Positions 1 through 10,819 of a stretch of DNA of 64,000 nucleotides are shown piece by piece. Position 1 is the stretch's first letter. Every line of letters begins with the position of its first letter. Below the pieces are notes generated by a model. It did not search any database. It was not told the origin of the DNA and saw only the letters and a list, made by a program, of their open reading frames with translations. Location of the stretch: assembly GCA_937926975.1 (NCBI GenBank), contig CALBCJ010000011.1, positions 199,917 through 263,916 on the forward strand, in the 5' to 3' direction. Source of the DNA: an uncultured Propionibacteriaceae bacterium. GTDB taxonomy: Bacteria; Actinomycetota; Actinomycetes; Propionibacteriales; Propionibacteriaceae. Made by a program: the position numbers and the translations under genes.

Positions 1-1675
<1,675 letters not shown>

Positions 1676-1690
1676 GGCACCACACAGACC

Positions 1691-1731
1691 CGGCAGAGGC
1701 TCGCGGACGGGGAAGCCGCGAGCCTCTGCCG
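1691..1731 (+). terminator. Intrinsic-type hairpin after transketolase
   Basis: A perfect 16-bp inverted repeat (arms 1691-1706 and 1716-1731) with a 9-nt loop begins 16 nt after the tkt stop codon. There is no T-tract, which is usual for high-G+C actinobacterial terminators. Confidence 0.8.
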
Positions 1732-1888
1732 CTGCTCGGGGAGTGGACCGGGGCAGAGCCGTGACCCGAGGACGAGCCAGTACCCGCCGCCAAACGGGGG
1801 CTGGCAAGGCTCTCGATGCCGAGGTGAGAAATAGGGCACGCCGCAGACGGTGCTTGGTGATGACCCATCGGTGAGGTAGGGATGAGGG

Positions 1889-2797
1889 ATGAACGAGCGG
1901 TCTTCGGCCGACGCCACCCTCCACCTGCCGACGCGCTTCGAGGTTGGCGCCCCCTTCAGCGAGCGGCACCCCTGGGTCTACCCAGCAGCCGTACGGTACC
2001 ACCAGGCTCGCCGCTGGCTGCGCTGGCTGACCTCGGGTACGCGGTGGGCCACGAGCCAGCAGACTGACCCGCTGCCGAACCGGGTGAAGCAGCACAAGTC
2101 GCTGCTGATGAGGCAGCTGGGCGAGTCCGAGATGTGGCTGCAGCGGAACAAGGTGGTCAACCTGCGCCTGGCCTGCGAGCGGACGAACGGTGTCCTGATC
2201 CGGCCGGGCGAGTCCATGTCCTTCAACCGGGTCGTCGGCAACTGCACGGCCAGGCGCGGCTTCGTCGAGGGCATGCGGCTGTCGAACGGGCAGGCCCATC
2301 CCGGGGTCGGCGGCGGGATCTGCCAGCTGGCGAACCTGATCCACTGGATGGTGCTCCACTCCGACCTGGTGGTGACGGAGCGCTCCGAGCACTCCTTCGA
2401 CCCGTTCCCCGACAACGGTCGGGTGCTGCCCTGGGGAGTGGGCTGCTCGATCGTCTACAACTACGTCGACCTGGTGGTACGCAACGACACCGACCGTACG
2501 TACCAGCTTCTGACCTCGGTGGGCGACCGGTACCTGGAGGGCGAGCTGCGCACCGACGAGCCGCCGGCCTACTCGTACAAGGTCTTCGCGCGAGACGAGC
2601 AGTTCCTCAAGGAGGACGGCGAGATCTTCCGGCGCAACGAGATCTGGCGGGAGCGGATCGACCGGCGCACCGGGGAGCGGGTCGGCGAGGAGCTGGTGAA
2701 GCGCAACTGCGCCCTGGTCACGTACACACCCCAGGGCGTCGAGGTGATCGACCTCGACCAGCCTCGCGAGCCGCAGCCAGTCGACCAGACCTGGTGA
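1889..2797 (+). CDS. VanW family protein
   Basis: A 302-residue soluble protein with a VanW domain over roughly residues 60-230. Visible family motifs are RPGESMSFN, the glycine-rich GVGGGICQLANL and the YNYVDLVVRND segment. VanW was named from vancomycin-resistance clusters, but its biochemical role is unknown; the domain occurs in many cell-envelope proteins. There is no signal peptide or membrane helix, so this copy looks cytoplasmic. The ATG at 1889 has a purine-rich GAGGTAGGGATGAGGG stretch just upstream. It stands alone between the tkt terminator and sppA. A second, larger VanW protein lies at 15024-16847. Function cannot be stated beyond the family. Confidence 0.85.
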   Translation: MNERSSADATLHLPTRFEVGAPFSERHPWVYPAAVRYHQARRWLRWLTSGTRWATSQQTDPLPNRVKQHKSLLMRQLGESEMWLQRNKVVNLRLACERTNGVLIRPGESMSFNRVVGNCTARRGFVEGMRLSNGQAHPGVGGGICQLANLIHWMVLHSDLVVTERSEHSFDPFPDNGRVLPWGVGCSIVYNYVDLVVRNDTDRTYQLLTSVGDRYLEGELRTDEPPAYSYKVFARDEQFLKEDGEIFRRNEIWRERIDRRTGERVGEELVKRNCALVTYTPQGVEVIDLDQPREPQPVDQTW

Positions 2798-2923
2798 GCC
2801 CCCCACCCAGTGGGTGGCACCGACGCACCGGGTGCTGCGCCTGCTGTCAGCCTCATCCGGGGTGAGAGCGAGCCGACCAGCCGCCGCGAAGGCGGCAGCC
2901 AGGCACTGCCTTGCGCTGGTCCC

Positions 2924-2929
2924 TAGGCT
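2924..2929 (+). promoter_or_regulatory. -10 box of leaderless sppA promoter
   Basis: TAGGCT ends 7 nt before the sppA ATG, leaving no room for a ribosome binding site. This supports the start at 2937 over the longer upstream in-frame reading. Confidence 0.6.
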
Positions 2930-2936
2930 AGGCAGC

Positions 2937-4646
2937 ATGGCTCTCGACCTGACCAGGCTCTGCAGCACGCTCTTCGGTGACCCGGGACGCAAGCCCGTGG
3001 TCCTGGAGATCGACCTCGACCGGGGGGTCCTCCGGTCCGTGCCCGACAACCCGCTGCAGGCGCTGCAGGCGATCAACGCGCCAACCATGGGGGTGCTGAC
3101 CCGGGCCCTGCGTCAGGCCGCGACCGACGACCGGGTCAAGGGCCTGGTGCTGCACATCGGCTCCTGCCCGCTGTCGGCGGCCCAGGTCGACGAGCTGGGG
3201 CTGGCGCTGAGCACCTTCTCGCAGACCCGTCCCACGATCGCGTACGCGGAGTCGTTCGGGGAGCTGGCCAGCGGCATGCTGGCCTACCGGCTGGCGACCG
3301 CCTGCCAGGAGATCTGGCTGCAGCCCTCGGGCTCGCTGGTGCTGGGCGGGGCCCACCTCGACCTGGTGCTGCTGCGCGGCGGGCTGGAGAAGCTCGGGGT
3401 GGAGCCGGAGTTCTCCTGGCGCAAGGAGTACAAGACCGCCGCCGAGCAGTACGCGGCCCGCGAGATCTCCGACGCCAACCGGGAGATGATGCAGCGGATC
3501 GCCGACTCGGTGGTCGACGAGACGGTGGCCGTGGTCGCCCAGCGCCGCCGGCTGAGCAGCGACACGGTCCGCGAGGCCGTCGACCAGGGCCCGATCAAGC
3601 CCGACCAGGCGGTCGAGCTGGGGCTTGTGGACAAGATCGGCTACCGCGACGAGGTGTACCAGACAGTTCGGGAGCGGTGGGGCGAGCAGACCCGGCTGCA
3701 GTACGCCGGCCGGTACGCCGGCTCGCTGACCTCGGCCCTGGTCGAGAAGGTGGGCTCCCACAAGGACGCCGTCGCGCTCGTGGACGTCTTCGGACCGATC
3801 GTCACCGGCCGGGCCACGCCCAGCTCCCCGCTCGGCGGGCGGGCCGGCTCGGAGACGGTCTGCGACCACCTGCGCCAGGCCCAGCGCGACCCGCAGGTCA
3901 AGGCGGTCGTGCTGACGGTGAGCTCGCCCGGCGGCTCGTACACCGCCTCAGACACCATCCGCCGCGAGGTGCTGCGGACCATCCAGCTCGGCAAGCCGGT
4001 CGTGGCGAGCATGGGTGACATGGCCGCCTCCGGTGGCTACTTCGTCTCCATGGGCGCCGACGAGATCGTCGCCAACCCCTCCACCCTGACCGGCTCGATC
4101 GGGGTCTTCGCCGGCAAGATGGTCACCCAGGGCCTGTACGACAAGCTCGGCCTGGTCCGCGAGGATGTGCACAGCGGCGCCCTCGCTGGGATGTTCGCCG
4201 GCAACCGGGGCTTCACCGAGGAGCAGTGGCGGCTGCTCGACGCCTGGCTGGACGACGTCTACGCCGACTTCACCCGCAAGGCGGCTACCGACCGGGGGAT
4301 GGAGCTGGACGAGCTGGAGCCGCTGGCCCGGGGCCGGGTCTGGACCGGGGCGGACGCGGTGCAGCGCCGCCTAGTCGACCACCTCGGCGGGCGGGAGCTG
4401 GCGGTCGAGCGGGCCTGCGCCCTGGCCGGGCTGAACCGGGACCAGGTCCAGCTGAAGCCGGTTCCCCTGGTCGGGGTGCTGGAGCGGCTGCGGCCGGCCG
4501 AGTCCTCCGAGCAGCCGGGCGGGCTGAGCTCAGCGGCGAGCCTGGACCTGGCCACCCCCGAGGGCCTGGCCCGCCGGCTGGGCCACCTGCTCGGCCTGGA
4601 GACTGCCGGGGTACTGACCATGCCGTACCGGCTGCAGATCCGCTGA
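2937..4646 (+). CDS. sppA: Signal peptide peptidase SppA, 67K type
   Basis: A 569-residue serine protease of the S49 family with two tandem S49 domains, as in the E. coli 67-kDa enzyme. It degrades signal peptides left in the membrane after secretion. The general-base lysine is in WRKEYKTAAEQY in the first half. The nucleophile serine is in GDMAASGGYFVS in the second half, followed by the NPSTLTGSIGVF strand. I see no N-terminal membrane helix, unlike the E. coli protein, so membrane association would be through other surfaces. The start was chosen because a TAGGCT -10 box lies 7 nt upstream; the frame could be extended to 2814 but that stretch is not protein-like. It ends 11 bp from the convergent TfoX-C gene. 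Confidence 0.93.
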   Translation: MALDLTRLCSTLFGDPGRKPVVLEIDLDRGVLRSVPDNPLQALQAINAPTMGVLTRALRQAATDDRVKGLVLHIGSCPLSAAQVDELGLALSTFSQTRPTIAYAESFGELASGMLAYRLATACQEIWLQPSGSLVLGGAHLDLVLLRGGLEKLGVEPEFSWRKEYKTAAEQYAAREISDANREMMQRIADSVVDETVAVVAQRRRLSSDTVREAVDQGPIKPDQAVELGLVDKIGYRDEVYQTVRERWGEQTRLQYAGRYAGSLTSALVEKVGSHKDAVALVDVFGPIVTGRATPSSPLGGRAGSETVCDHLRQAQRDPQVKAVVLTVSSPGGSYTASDTIRREVLRTIQLGKPVVASMGDMAASGGYFVSMGADEIVANPSTLTGSIGVFAGKMVTQGLYDKLGLVREDVHSGALAGMFAGNRGFTEEQWRLLDAWLDDVYADFTRKAATDRGMELDELEPLARGRVWTGADAVQRRLVDHLGGRELAVERACALAGLNRDQVQLKPVPLVGVLERLRPAESSEQPGGLSSAASLDLATPEGLARRLGHLLGLETAGVLTMPYRLQIR

Positions 4647-4657
4647 CCGCTAGGGGC

Positions 4658-4903
4658 TCAGTCGCCGCGAACCACGGCCCGCAGCCGCTGTCGGGTGGCC
4701 GGGTCGAGGTCGTGCTTGGGAACCCCACGCACCGCGCCCTCCAGGGCCAGCAGCGAGTGCAGGCAGGTGAAGCGAGGGTGGACCGCCCACCAGGCGGCCT
4801 CGGCGCCGAGCCGGCGCAGGGTCTCGGCATCGGTGATCCCGGCGGCCTGCAAGGCCTGCTCCAGCTGGGGCCCGATGCCCGGGAGGGAGCGCAGATCTGC
4901 CAT
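4658..4903 (-). CDS. Stand-alone TfoX C-terminal domain protein
   Basis: An 81-residue protein made only of the helix-hairpin-helix-like TfoX C-terminal domain. The N-terminal LRSLPGIGPQLEQALQAAGI and the following HSLLALEGAVRGVP block match the family. In TfoX/Sxy competence regulators this domain sits behind an N-terminal domain, which is absent here. Stand-alone copies are common in bacteria that do not show natural competence, and their role is unknown; nucleic-acid binding is plausible from the HhH signature. It is convergent with sppA and divergent from pntA. Confidence 0.82.
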   Translation of the reverse strand: MADLRSLPGIGPQLEQALQAAGITDAETLRRLGAEAAWWAVHPRFTCLHSLLALEGAVRGVPKHDLDPATRQRLRAVVRGD

Positions 4904-4909
4904 AGCCGA

Positions 4910-4915
4910 AGCGTA
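4910..4915 (-). promoter_or_regulatory. -10 box of leaderless TfoX-C gene promoter
   Basis: On the minus strand TACGCT ends 6 nt before the ATG at 4903. Confidence 0.5.
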
Positions 4916-4951
4916 GCGTCACCCTGCGTGCCCTGAGGGGGAGGTCTTCGT

Positions 4952-4957
4952 TAGGCT
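4952..4957 (+). promoter_or_regulatory. -10 box for pntAB
   Basis: TAGGCT at about -51 relative to the pntA ATG. Unlike most promoters here the transcript would have a leader, and a strong Shine-Dalgarno AAGGAGAGG lies at 4989-4997, 5 nt before the start. Confidence 0.5.
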
Positions 4958-5002
4958 GATGCCATCGCGAGTTCCGCGGCCTGGTGTCAAGGAGAGGTCG
5001 AG

Positions 5003-6550
5003 ATGCAGATCGGCGTTCCGCTGGAGTCGTTGGAGGGTGAGACCCGGGTCGCGGCAACACCCAAGACCGTGGCCCAGCTGATCAAGCTGGGCTACCAGGT
5101 CCAGGTGGAGTCCGGGGCCGGGCTGCGAGCGAGCTACCCCGACGCCGCGTACGCCGAGGCCGGGGCCGAGGTCGTCGACGCCGGCTCGGTCTGGGGCAGC
5201 GACATCGTCTGCAAGGTGAACGCGCCGACCAGCCCCGAGATCGCCAGCCTGCGCGACGGCGCCACCCTGGTCTCGTTGATCTCACCGGCGCTGCACCCCG
5301 AGCTGGTCTCCGAGCTCGCCCAGCGCGACCTGACCGTGCTGGCCATGGACGCGGTGCCCCGGATCTCGAGGGCCCAGGCCCTCGACGTCTTGTCGTCGAT
5401 GGCCAACATCGCCGGCTACCGGGCGGTCGTCGAGGCCGCCCACGAGTTCGGCTCCTTCTTCACCGGCCAGGTCACCGCCGCCGGCAAGGTGCCGCCCGCG
5501 AAGGTCCTCGTCGTCGGGGCCGGGGTCGCGGGCCTGGCGGCGATCGGGACCGCGCGCTCGCTCGGCGCGGTGGTCCGGGCCACCGACGCCCGGCCCGAGG
5601 TCGCCGAGCAGGTGGAGTCGATGGGCGCTGACTTCCTGGCGGTCCAGGTCGGCCAGCAGCAGGTCTCCAGCGACGGCTACGCCAAGGAGACCTCGGCCGA
5701 CTACAACGCCGCCGCGGCCCGGCTCTACACCGAGCAGTGCCCCGAGGTGGACATCATCATCACCACCGCCCTGATCCCCGGCAAGCCTGCACCCCGGCTG
5801 ATCACCGCCGAGATGGTGGCCTCGATGAAGGCCGGCTCGGTGATCGTCGACATGGCCGCGGCCAACGGCGGCAACGTCGAGGGATCGGTCGCCGACCAGC
5901 TGGTGGTCACGCCGAACGGGGTCAAGATCATCGGCTACACCGACCTCGCCGGTCGGCTGCCGACCCAGTCCTCCCAGCTGTACGGGACCAACATCGTCAA
6001 CCTGATGAAGCTGCTCACCCCCGGCAAGGACGGGCAGCTGGTCCTCGACCTCGACGACGTGGTGGTTCGCGGGATGACCGTCGCCCGGGGCCGGGAGGTC
6101 ATGTGGCCGCCGCCACCGGTGCAGGTCTCGGCCGCCCCCGCCGCGGCAGCGGCTCCCGCCGTACCTGCCGAGCAGCAGCCACCGCCACCGCCACGGACCG
6201 GGCGAAACCTGGCCCTGATGGCGCTCTGCGCCGTGGCCGCGATGCTGGTCTTCTGGGTCTCCCCGGAGCCCTTCCTCGGTCACTTCATGGTCTTCATGCT
6301 GTCGGTGGTGATCGGCTACTACGTGATCGGCAACGTGCACCACGCGCTGCACACCCCGCTGATGAGCGTCACCAACGCGATCTCGGGGATCATCGTGGTC
6401 GGCGCCCTGCTGCAGGTCGGGACCGCCTCGACCCCCCTGGTCGTGACCGTCCTGGCCCTGGCCGGGATCCTGCTGGCCAGCATCAACATCTTCGGCGGCT
6501 TCACCGTCACCCAGCGGATGCTGTCGATGTTCCGGAAGGCTGAGCGATGA
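5003..6550 (+). CDS. pntA: NAD(P) transhydrogenase subunit alpha (fused alpha1-alpha2)
   Basis: Re/Si-specific proton-translocating transhydrogenase, which uses the proton gradient to reduce NADP+ with NADH at the cell membrane. The 515-residue chain carries the soluble NAD(H)-binding domain I (residues ~1-370; IGVPLESLEGETRVAATP at the start, Rossmann motif VVGAGVAGLAAIG). A Pro/Ala-rich linker spans about 375-400, and four hydrophobic segments that form the alpha2 membrane part follow. In many actinobacteria alpha1 and alpha2 are separate genes; here they are one frame, as in E. coli. The start has a strong ribosome binding site. It overlaps pntB by ATGA, so the two are translationally coupled. 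Confidence 0.96.
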   Translation: MQIGVPLESLEGETRVAATPKTVAQLIKLGYQVQVESGAGLRASYPDAAYAEAGAEVVDAGSVWGSDIVCKVNAPTSPEIASLRDGATLVSLISPALHPELVSELAQRDLTVLAMDAVPRISRAQALDVLSSMANIAGYRAVVEAAHEFGSFFTGQVTAAGKVPPAKVLVVGAGVAGLAAIGTARSLGAVVRATDARPEVAEQVESMGADFLAVQVGQQQVSSDGYAKETSADYNAAAARLYTEQCPEVDIIITTALIPGKPAPRLITAEMVASMKAGSVIVDMAAANGGNVEGSVADQLVVTPNGVKIIGYTDLAGRLPTQSSQLYGTNIVNLMKLLTPGKDGQLVLDLDDVVVRGMTVARGREVMWPPPPVQVSAAPAAAAAPAVPAEQQPPPPPRTGRNLALMALCAVAAMLVFWVSPEPFLGHFMVFMLSVVIGYYVIGNVHHALHTPLMSVTNAISGIIVVGALLQVGTASTPLVVTVLALAGILLASINIFGGFTVTQRMLSMFRKAER

Positions 6551-7959
6551 CACTGACGCTGCTGCAGGGCTCGTACATCGTTGCCGGCCTGATGTTCATC
6601 CTCGCCCTGGCCGGGCTGAGCAAGCACGAGAGCGCCAAGGCCGGGAACCTGTACGGGATCATCGGGATGGGCCTGGCGCTGGTGGTCACCGTGACCGCCG
6701 GGGTGGTCGGGATCGACGCCGCAGGCGAGGCCAGCGACCGGCCTGGCGCCGGGACCTGGGCCCTGGGCCTGATGCTGGCCGCGATGCTGGTGGGCGCGGT
6801 GATCGGGGTGATCCGGGCGCTGCGGGTCGAGATGACCGGGATGCCCGAGCTGATCGCCCTGCTCCACAGCTTCGTCGGCCTGGCGGCGGTGCTGGTCGGC
6901 TACAACTCGTACCTGGTCACCCCGGACCACTCCGACGGCATCCACCTGGGTGAGGTCTTCGTCGGGGTCTTCATCGGTGCGGTCACCTTCACCGGCTCGA
7001 TCGTTGCCTTCCTCAAGCTCAGCGCCCGGATGAAGTCGGCCCCGCTGATGCTGCCCGGGCACAACCTGCTCAACCTGGGCGCGCTGGTGGTCTTCCTCGC
7101 CATGACGGTCTGGTTCGTGGTGTCCCCGTCGCTGTGGCTGCTGGTCGTGATGACCGTGATCGCGCTGGCCCTCGGCTTCCACCTGGTCGCCTCGATCGGT
7201 GGCGGTGACATGCCGGTCGTGGTGTCGATGCTGAACTCGTACTCGGGCTGGGCCGCGGCCGCGGCTGGCTTCATGCTCGGCAACGACCTGCTGATCATCA
7301 CTGGCGCCCTCGTCGGCTCCTCCGGTGCGTACCTGTCCTACATCATGTGCAAGGCCATGAACCGTTCCTTCTGGTCGGTGATCGCCGGCGGCTTCGGCTC
7401 CGACGGCGCCGTCACCGGGGAGGCCAAGGACTACGGCGAGCACCGTGAGATCAGCGCCGAGCAGACCGCTGAGCTGCTGCGCGGGTCCCAGTCGGTGATC
7501 ATCACCCCCGGGTACGGGATGGCGGTGGCCCAGGCCCAGTACCCGGTCGCCGACCTGACCAGCCGGCTGCTGGCCAAGGGGGTCAAGGTCCGGTTCGGGA
7601 TCCACCCGGTCGCCGGCCGGCTGCCGGGGCACATGAACGTGCTGCTGGCCGAGGCCAAGGTCCCGTACGACATCGTGCTCGAGATGGACGAGATCAACGA
7701 CGACTTCGAGAACACCGACGTGGTGCTGGTGATCGGGGCCAACGACACGGTCAACCCGGCCGCGCTGGACGACCCGTCCAGCCCGATTGCGGGAATGCCA
7801 GTGCTGGAGGTCTGGAACGCCCGCGACGTGATCGTCTTCAAGCGCTCCATGAACACCGGCTACGCCGGGGTGCAGAACCCGCTGTTCTTTCGGGAGAACA
7901 CCCAGATGCTGTTCGGCGACGCCAAGCAGCGAGTGGATGACATCATCGCTGCGCTCTAA
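6547..7959 (+). CDS. pntB: NAD(P) transhydrogenase subunit beta
   Basis: Beta subunit of the same membrane enzyme, 470 residues. About 260 N-terminal residues form multiple membrane helices, with conserved stretches such as GHNLLNLGALVV and MLNSYSGWAAAAAGFMLGN. The C-terminal part is the NADP(H)-binding domain III, with VIITPGYGMAVAQAQYPV, HPVAGRLPGHMNVLLAEA, the GANDTVNPAA loop and the VLEVWNARDVIVFKRSM segment. The length matches the E. coli subunit. It is coupled to pntA by a 4-bp overlap and is the last gene of a two-gene operon. Confidence 0.96.
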   Translation: MTLTLLQGSYIVAGLMFILALAGLSKHESAKAGNLYGIIGMGLALVVTVTAGVVGIDAAGEASDRPGAGTWALGLMLAAMLVGAVIGVIRALRVEMTGMPELIALLHSFVGLAAVLVGYNSYLVTPDHSDGIHLGEVFVGVFIGAVTFTGSIVAFLKLSARMKSAPLMLPGHNLLNLGALVVFLAMTVWFVVSPSLWLLVVMTVIALALGFHLVASIGGGDMPVVVSMLNSYSGWAAAAAGFMLGNDLLIITGALVGSSGAYLSYIMCKAMNRSFWSVIAGGFGSDGAVTGEAKDYGEHREISAEQTAELLRGSQSVIITPGYGMAVAQAQYPVADLTSRLLAKGVKVRFGIHPVAGRLPGHMNVLLAEAKVPYDIVLEMDEINDDFENTDVVLVIGANDTVNPAALDDPSSPIAGMPVLEVWNARDVIVFKRSMNTGYAGVQNPLFFRENTQMLFGDAKQRVDDIIAAL

Positions 7960-8084
7960 GGGATCCACCGGCACGGCTGGGGGCCTGTGCGCTGCTCTGG
8001 TCCGCTGTCACGGCGCGGCCCGAGCCGCATCACGAACTCGTATCGCTTTGTGGGCACGGCGGCACGGCCGAGGCCCCGAGACCT

Positions 8085-8090
8085 TAGGTT
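8085..8090 (+). promoter_or_regulatory. -10 box for the ABC importer operon
   Basis: TAGGTT lies about 75 nt upstream of the binding-protein ATG, giving a leader of roughly 65 nt. A consensus Shine-Dalgarno AAGGAGG is at 8151-8157. Confidence 0.4.
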
Positions 8091-8163
8091 GTGGCCCTGC
8101 ACGCGGGCGCGGCGGAGCGCCCAGCCCGGCGACCGCCGGGAACGGCACACAAGGAGGCACGTC

Positions 8164-9813
8164 ATGCGAGCTCGCCGCTCACTCGTTGCCGCTACCGCTG
8201 TCGCGTTCGCCCTCGTGGCCAGCGCCTGTGGTGGCTCAACGTCAGAGACCACGGGCGGTGCGGCCAAGGAGGGTGGCGAGATCATCATCCGTGGCTGCAC
8301 CCCGCAGAACCCGCTGATTGGCAGCATGACCGGCGAGGTCTGCGGCGGCTGGATCCTCGACTGGACCAGCTCGCGGCTGGTGCACTACAGCACCAAGACC
8401 GCGGCCCCCGAGAACGACGTCGCCGAGTCGATCACCACCGACGACTCCACCACCTTCACCGTGACCCTGAAGAAGGGCCGGACCTTCGCTGACGGCACCG
8501 AGATCAAGGCCAAGAACTTCGTCCAGGCCTGGAACATCGGCGCGTACGGGCCGAACGGGCACGAGGGCAGCCACTTCTTCGAGCCGATCAAGGGCTACGA
8601 GGACCTGCAGTGCGGCACGAGCGCCGCGGGGGAGGCTGACTGCGCCACGGCCCCGCCCAAGGCCAAGGAGATGTCAGGCCTGGTGGTCAAGGACGACTAT
8701 ACCTTCACCATCACCACCAGCACCCCGACCTCGAACCTGCCGGTGCGGCTGGGCTACGCCACCTTCATGCCGCAGCCGGACACCTACCTGGCCAACCCGG
8801 CCGACGAGGCGTACGGGAAGATGCCGACCGCCTCCGGCGCGTACAAGGTGGTCTCGAACACCGCGACCGAGATCGTGCTGGAGAAGAACGCCGCCTACAA
8901 CGGCCCCTACAAGGGCCACGTCGACAAGGTGACCTACCGGATCTACAACGACGCGAACGCCGCCTTCACCGACGTGGTGGCCAACAACATCGACTTCACC
9001 GACGCCATTCCCACCGACCAGCTGGCCGGGGACGCCTGGAAGGCCCAGGTCGGCGAGGGCCGCTGGCTCACCCGCGAGGCCGGTGTGATCGAGGTGCTGA
9101 CCTTCTCGCCGGCCGACGAGCAGCTCAAGAACAACCCGGAGCTGCGCAAGGCGATCTCGCAGGCCATCGACCGGCCGACGATCACCAAGCAGATCTTCAA
9201 CGGCACCCGCACCCCGGCCCAGGGCTGGGTCTCCCCGGTGGTGGACGGCTACAAGGCCGGGGCCTGCGGTGACGCCTGCACCTATGACAAGGCCAAGGCC
9301 AAGGACGCCTACGACGCGGCCGGCGGCTACCAGGGCCAGTTCATGCTGTCGGTGAACCAGGACGGCGGGCACAAGGCCTGGGCCGACGCCGTGTGCAACA
9401 ACCTCAAGAACGACCTGGGCATGGACTGCGTGGTCAACCAGACCCCGAACTTCCGGACCCTGCTCAACCAGGCCAAGGCCGGCGAGCTCAAGGGTGCCTT
9501 CCGCAACGGCTGGCAGATGGACTACCCGTCGATCGAGAACTTCCTCACCCCGATCTACGCCAAGGGCGCCGGATCCAACTACTCCCGCTACGACAGCCCG
9601 GCCTTCGAGGCCAAGCTGAAGGAGGCCGCAGCGGCCACGGACGTGGCCCAGGCCAACACCCTGTACCAGGAGGCCGAGTCGATGCTGGGCAAGGACTTCC
9701 CGACCGCACCGATGTGGTTCCGGGTCCAGCCGGGCGCGTACTCAAACAAGATCACCAACGTGCAGTACAACGCCTTCGGGGTTCCCGACATCGCCAGCAT
9801 GAGCGTCAAGTAG
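8164..9813 (+). CDS. ABC transporter substrate-binding lipoprotein, family 5
   Basis: Extracytoplasmic binding protein of a peptide/nickel/opine-type importer (SBP family 5), about 549 residues. The N-terminus MRARRSLVAAT is followed by a hydrophobic stretch and a lipobox with Cys22 (ASAC), so the mature protein should be lipid-anchored outside the membrane. The body has the family pattern of an N-terminal lobe, the DALTP-like region replaced by TDAIPTDQLAG, and NPELRKAISQAIDRPTI typical of DppA/OppA proteins. The ATG at 8164 fits the AAGGAGG site; the frame extends upstream but lacks a signal peptide there. It heads the operon with two permeases and two ATPases. The ligand cannot be read from the sequence; oligopeptides are the default guess. 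Confidence 0.93.
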   Translation: MRARRSLVAATAVAFALVASACGGSTSETTGGAAKEGGEIIIRGCTPQNPLIGSMTGEVCGGWILDWTSSRLVHYSTKTAAPENDVAESITTDDSTTFTVTLKKGRTFADGTEIKAKNFVQAWNIGAYGPNGHEGSHFFEPIKGYEDLQCGTSAAGEADCATAPPKAKEMSGLVVKDDYTFTITTSTPTSNLPVRLGYATFMPQPDTYLANPADEAYGKMPTASGAYKVVSNTATEIVLEKNAAYNGPYKGHVDKVTYRIYNDANAAFTDVVANNIDFTDAIPTDQLAGDAWKAQVGEGRWLTREAGVIEVLTFSPADEQLKNNPELRKAISQAIDRPTITKQIFNGTRTPAQGWVSPVVDGYKAGACGDACTYDKAKAKDAYDAAGGYQGQFMLSVNQDGGHKAWADAVCNNLKNDLGMDCVVNQTPNFRTLLNQAKAGELKGAFRNGWQMDYPSIENFLTPIYAKGAGSNYSRYDSPAFEAKLKEAAAATDVAQANTLYQEAESMLGKDFPTAPMWFRVQPGAYSNKITNVQYNAFGVPDIASMSVK

Positions 9814-9826
9814 GAGTCTGAGCGTC

Positions 9827-9869
9827 GGCGGCGGCCGCGCCAGGCCACGGCCTTGGGGCGGCTGCCGCC
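9827..9869 (+). terminator. Hairpin between binding protein and permease
   Basis: GGCGGCGGC (9827-9835) pairs with GCTGCCGCC (9861-9869) with one mismatch, in the 76-nt gap after the binding-protein gene. Such hairpins often attenuate transcription or stabilise the upstream mRNA so that the binding protein is made in excess. Confidence 0.5.
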
Positions 9870-9889
9870 GGTGGTGCTGGGAGGGGACT

Positions 9890-10819
9890 GTGGGTACATA
9901 CATCCTGAGACGCCTGCTGCAGATGATCCCGGTGGTCATCGGGGCTACCTTCTTCATCTTCATGCTGGTCTACGCCCTGCCGGGTGAGCCCTGGGAGGGC
10001 CGGTGCGGCGAGCGGCCCTGCTCTGACGCGTACATCGCGAAGTTCAAGCAGGACTACAACCTGGACCAGCCGGTGCTGGTGCAGTACGGGCTGTACCTGG
10101 GCAAGCTGGTCCGGGGCGACCTGGGCACCAACTACTACGGCAACCAGGTCACCGACGAGCTGCTGGTGCGCTACCCGACCACCATCAAGCTGGCGCTGGT
10201 GGCGCTCACGGTGCAGACCGTGGTCGGGATCCTGGCCGGGGTGCTGGCCGGGGTCCGCCGTGGCAGCTTCATCGACTCGCTGGTCACCGTCTCGACCCTG
10301 GTCGTGATCTCGGTCCCGGTCTTCGTGATCGGCTCGCTGGCCCAGTTCACCGTCCTCCAGCTGAACCTCAACGACATCATCCCGGTGACTGCCAGCGCCG
10401 GCACCATGAACCAGCTGGTCCTGCCCGGGATCGTGCTGGGGTCCTTGTCGGTGGCGTACGTGGCCCGCCTGACGCGGGCGAACCTGGTCGAAAACCTGCG
10501 TGCCGACTACGTCCGGACCGCGAAGGCGAAGGGACTGAGCCGGGCCCGTACGGTCGGGCTGCACACCCTGCGCAACTCACTGATCCCCGTGATCACCTTC
10601 ATCGGCTACGACGTCGGCCAGCTCATGGGCGGCGCGGTGGTCACCGAGCGGATCTTCAACATCAACGGCATCGGCGGCTTCATCTTCCGCAGCATCGACC
10701 AGCTGGACGGGGTCTCGGTGGTCGGCGCGGTGACCGTGCTGGTGCTGGTCTACCTGCTGGCCAACCTGGTCGTCGACGTGCTGTACGGCGTCCTCGACCC
10801 GAGGATCTCCCATGACTGA
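9890..10819 (+). CDS. ABC transporter permease, DppB-like
   Basis: A 309-residue inner-membrane permease with about six membrane helices, starting at GTG 9890 behind GAGGGGA. The N-terminal YILRRLLQMIPVVIGATFFIFML is the diagnostic first helix of DppB/OppB-type subunits. The EAA loop that contacts the ATPase is seen as RTAKAKGLSRARTVGLHTLRN, and VTERIFNINGIGGFI follows. It forms the transmembrane pore with the next gene product, which it overlaps by 8 bp. Confidence 0.95.
   Translation: MGTYILRRLLQMIPVVIGATFFIFMLVYALPGEPWEGRCGERPCSDAYIAKFKQDYNLDQPVLVQYGLYLGKLVRGDLGTNYYGNQVTDELLVRYPTTIKLALVALTVQTVVGILAGVLAGVRRGSFIDSLVTVSTLVVISVPVFVIGSLAQFTVLQLNLNDIIPVTASAGTMNQLVLPGIVLGSLSVAYVARLTRANLVENLRADYVRTAKAKGLSRARTVGLHTLRNSLIPVITFIGYDVGQLMGGAVVTERIFNINGIGGFIFRSIDQLDGVSVVGAVTVLVLVYLLANLVVDVLYGVLDPRISHD

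Noticed and set aside
2814..2936. Upstream extension of sppA
   Set aside because: The stretch is Arg/Ala-rich without similarity, and a -10 box lies directly before ATG 2937.
7987..8163. Upstream extension of the ABC binding protein
   Set aside because: It would bury the signal peptide and lipobox in the middle of the protein; a consensus ribosome binding site precedes ATG 8164.
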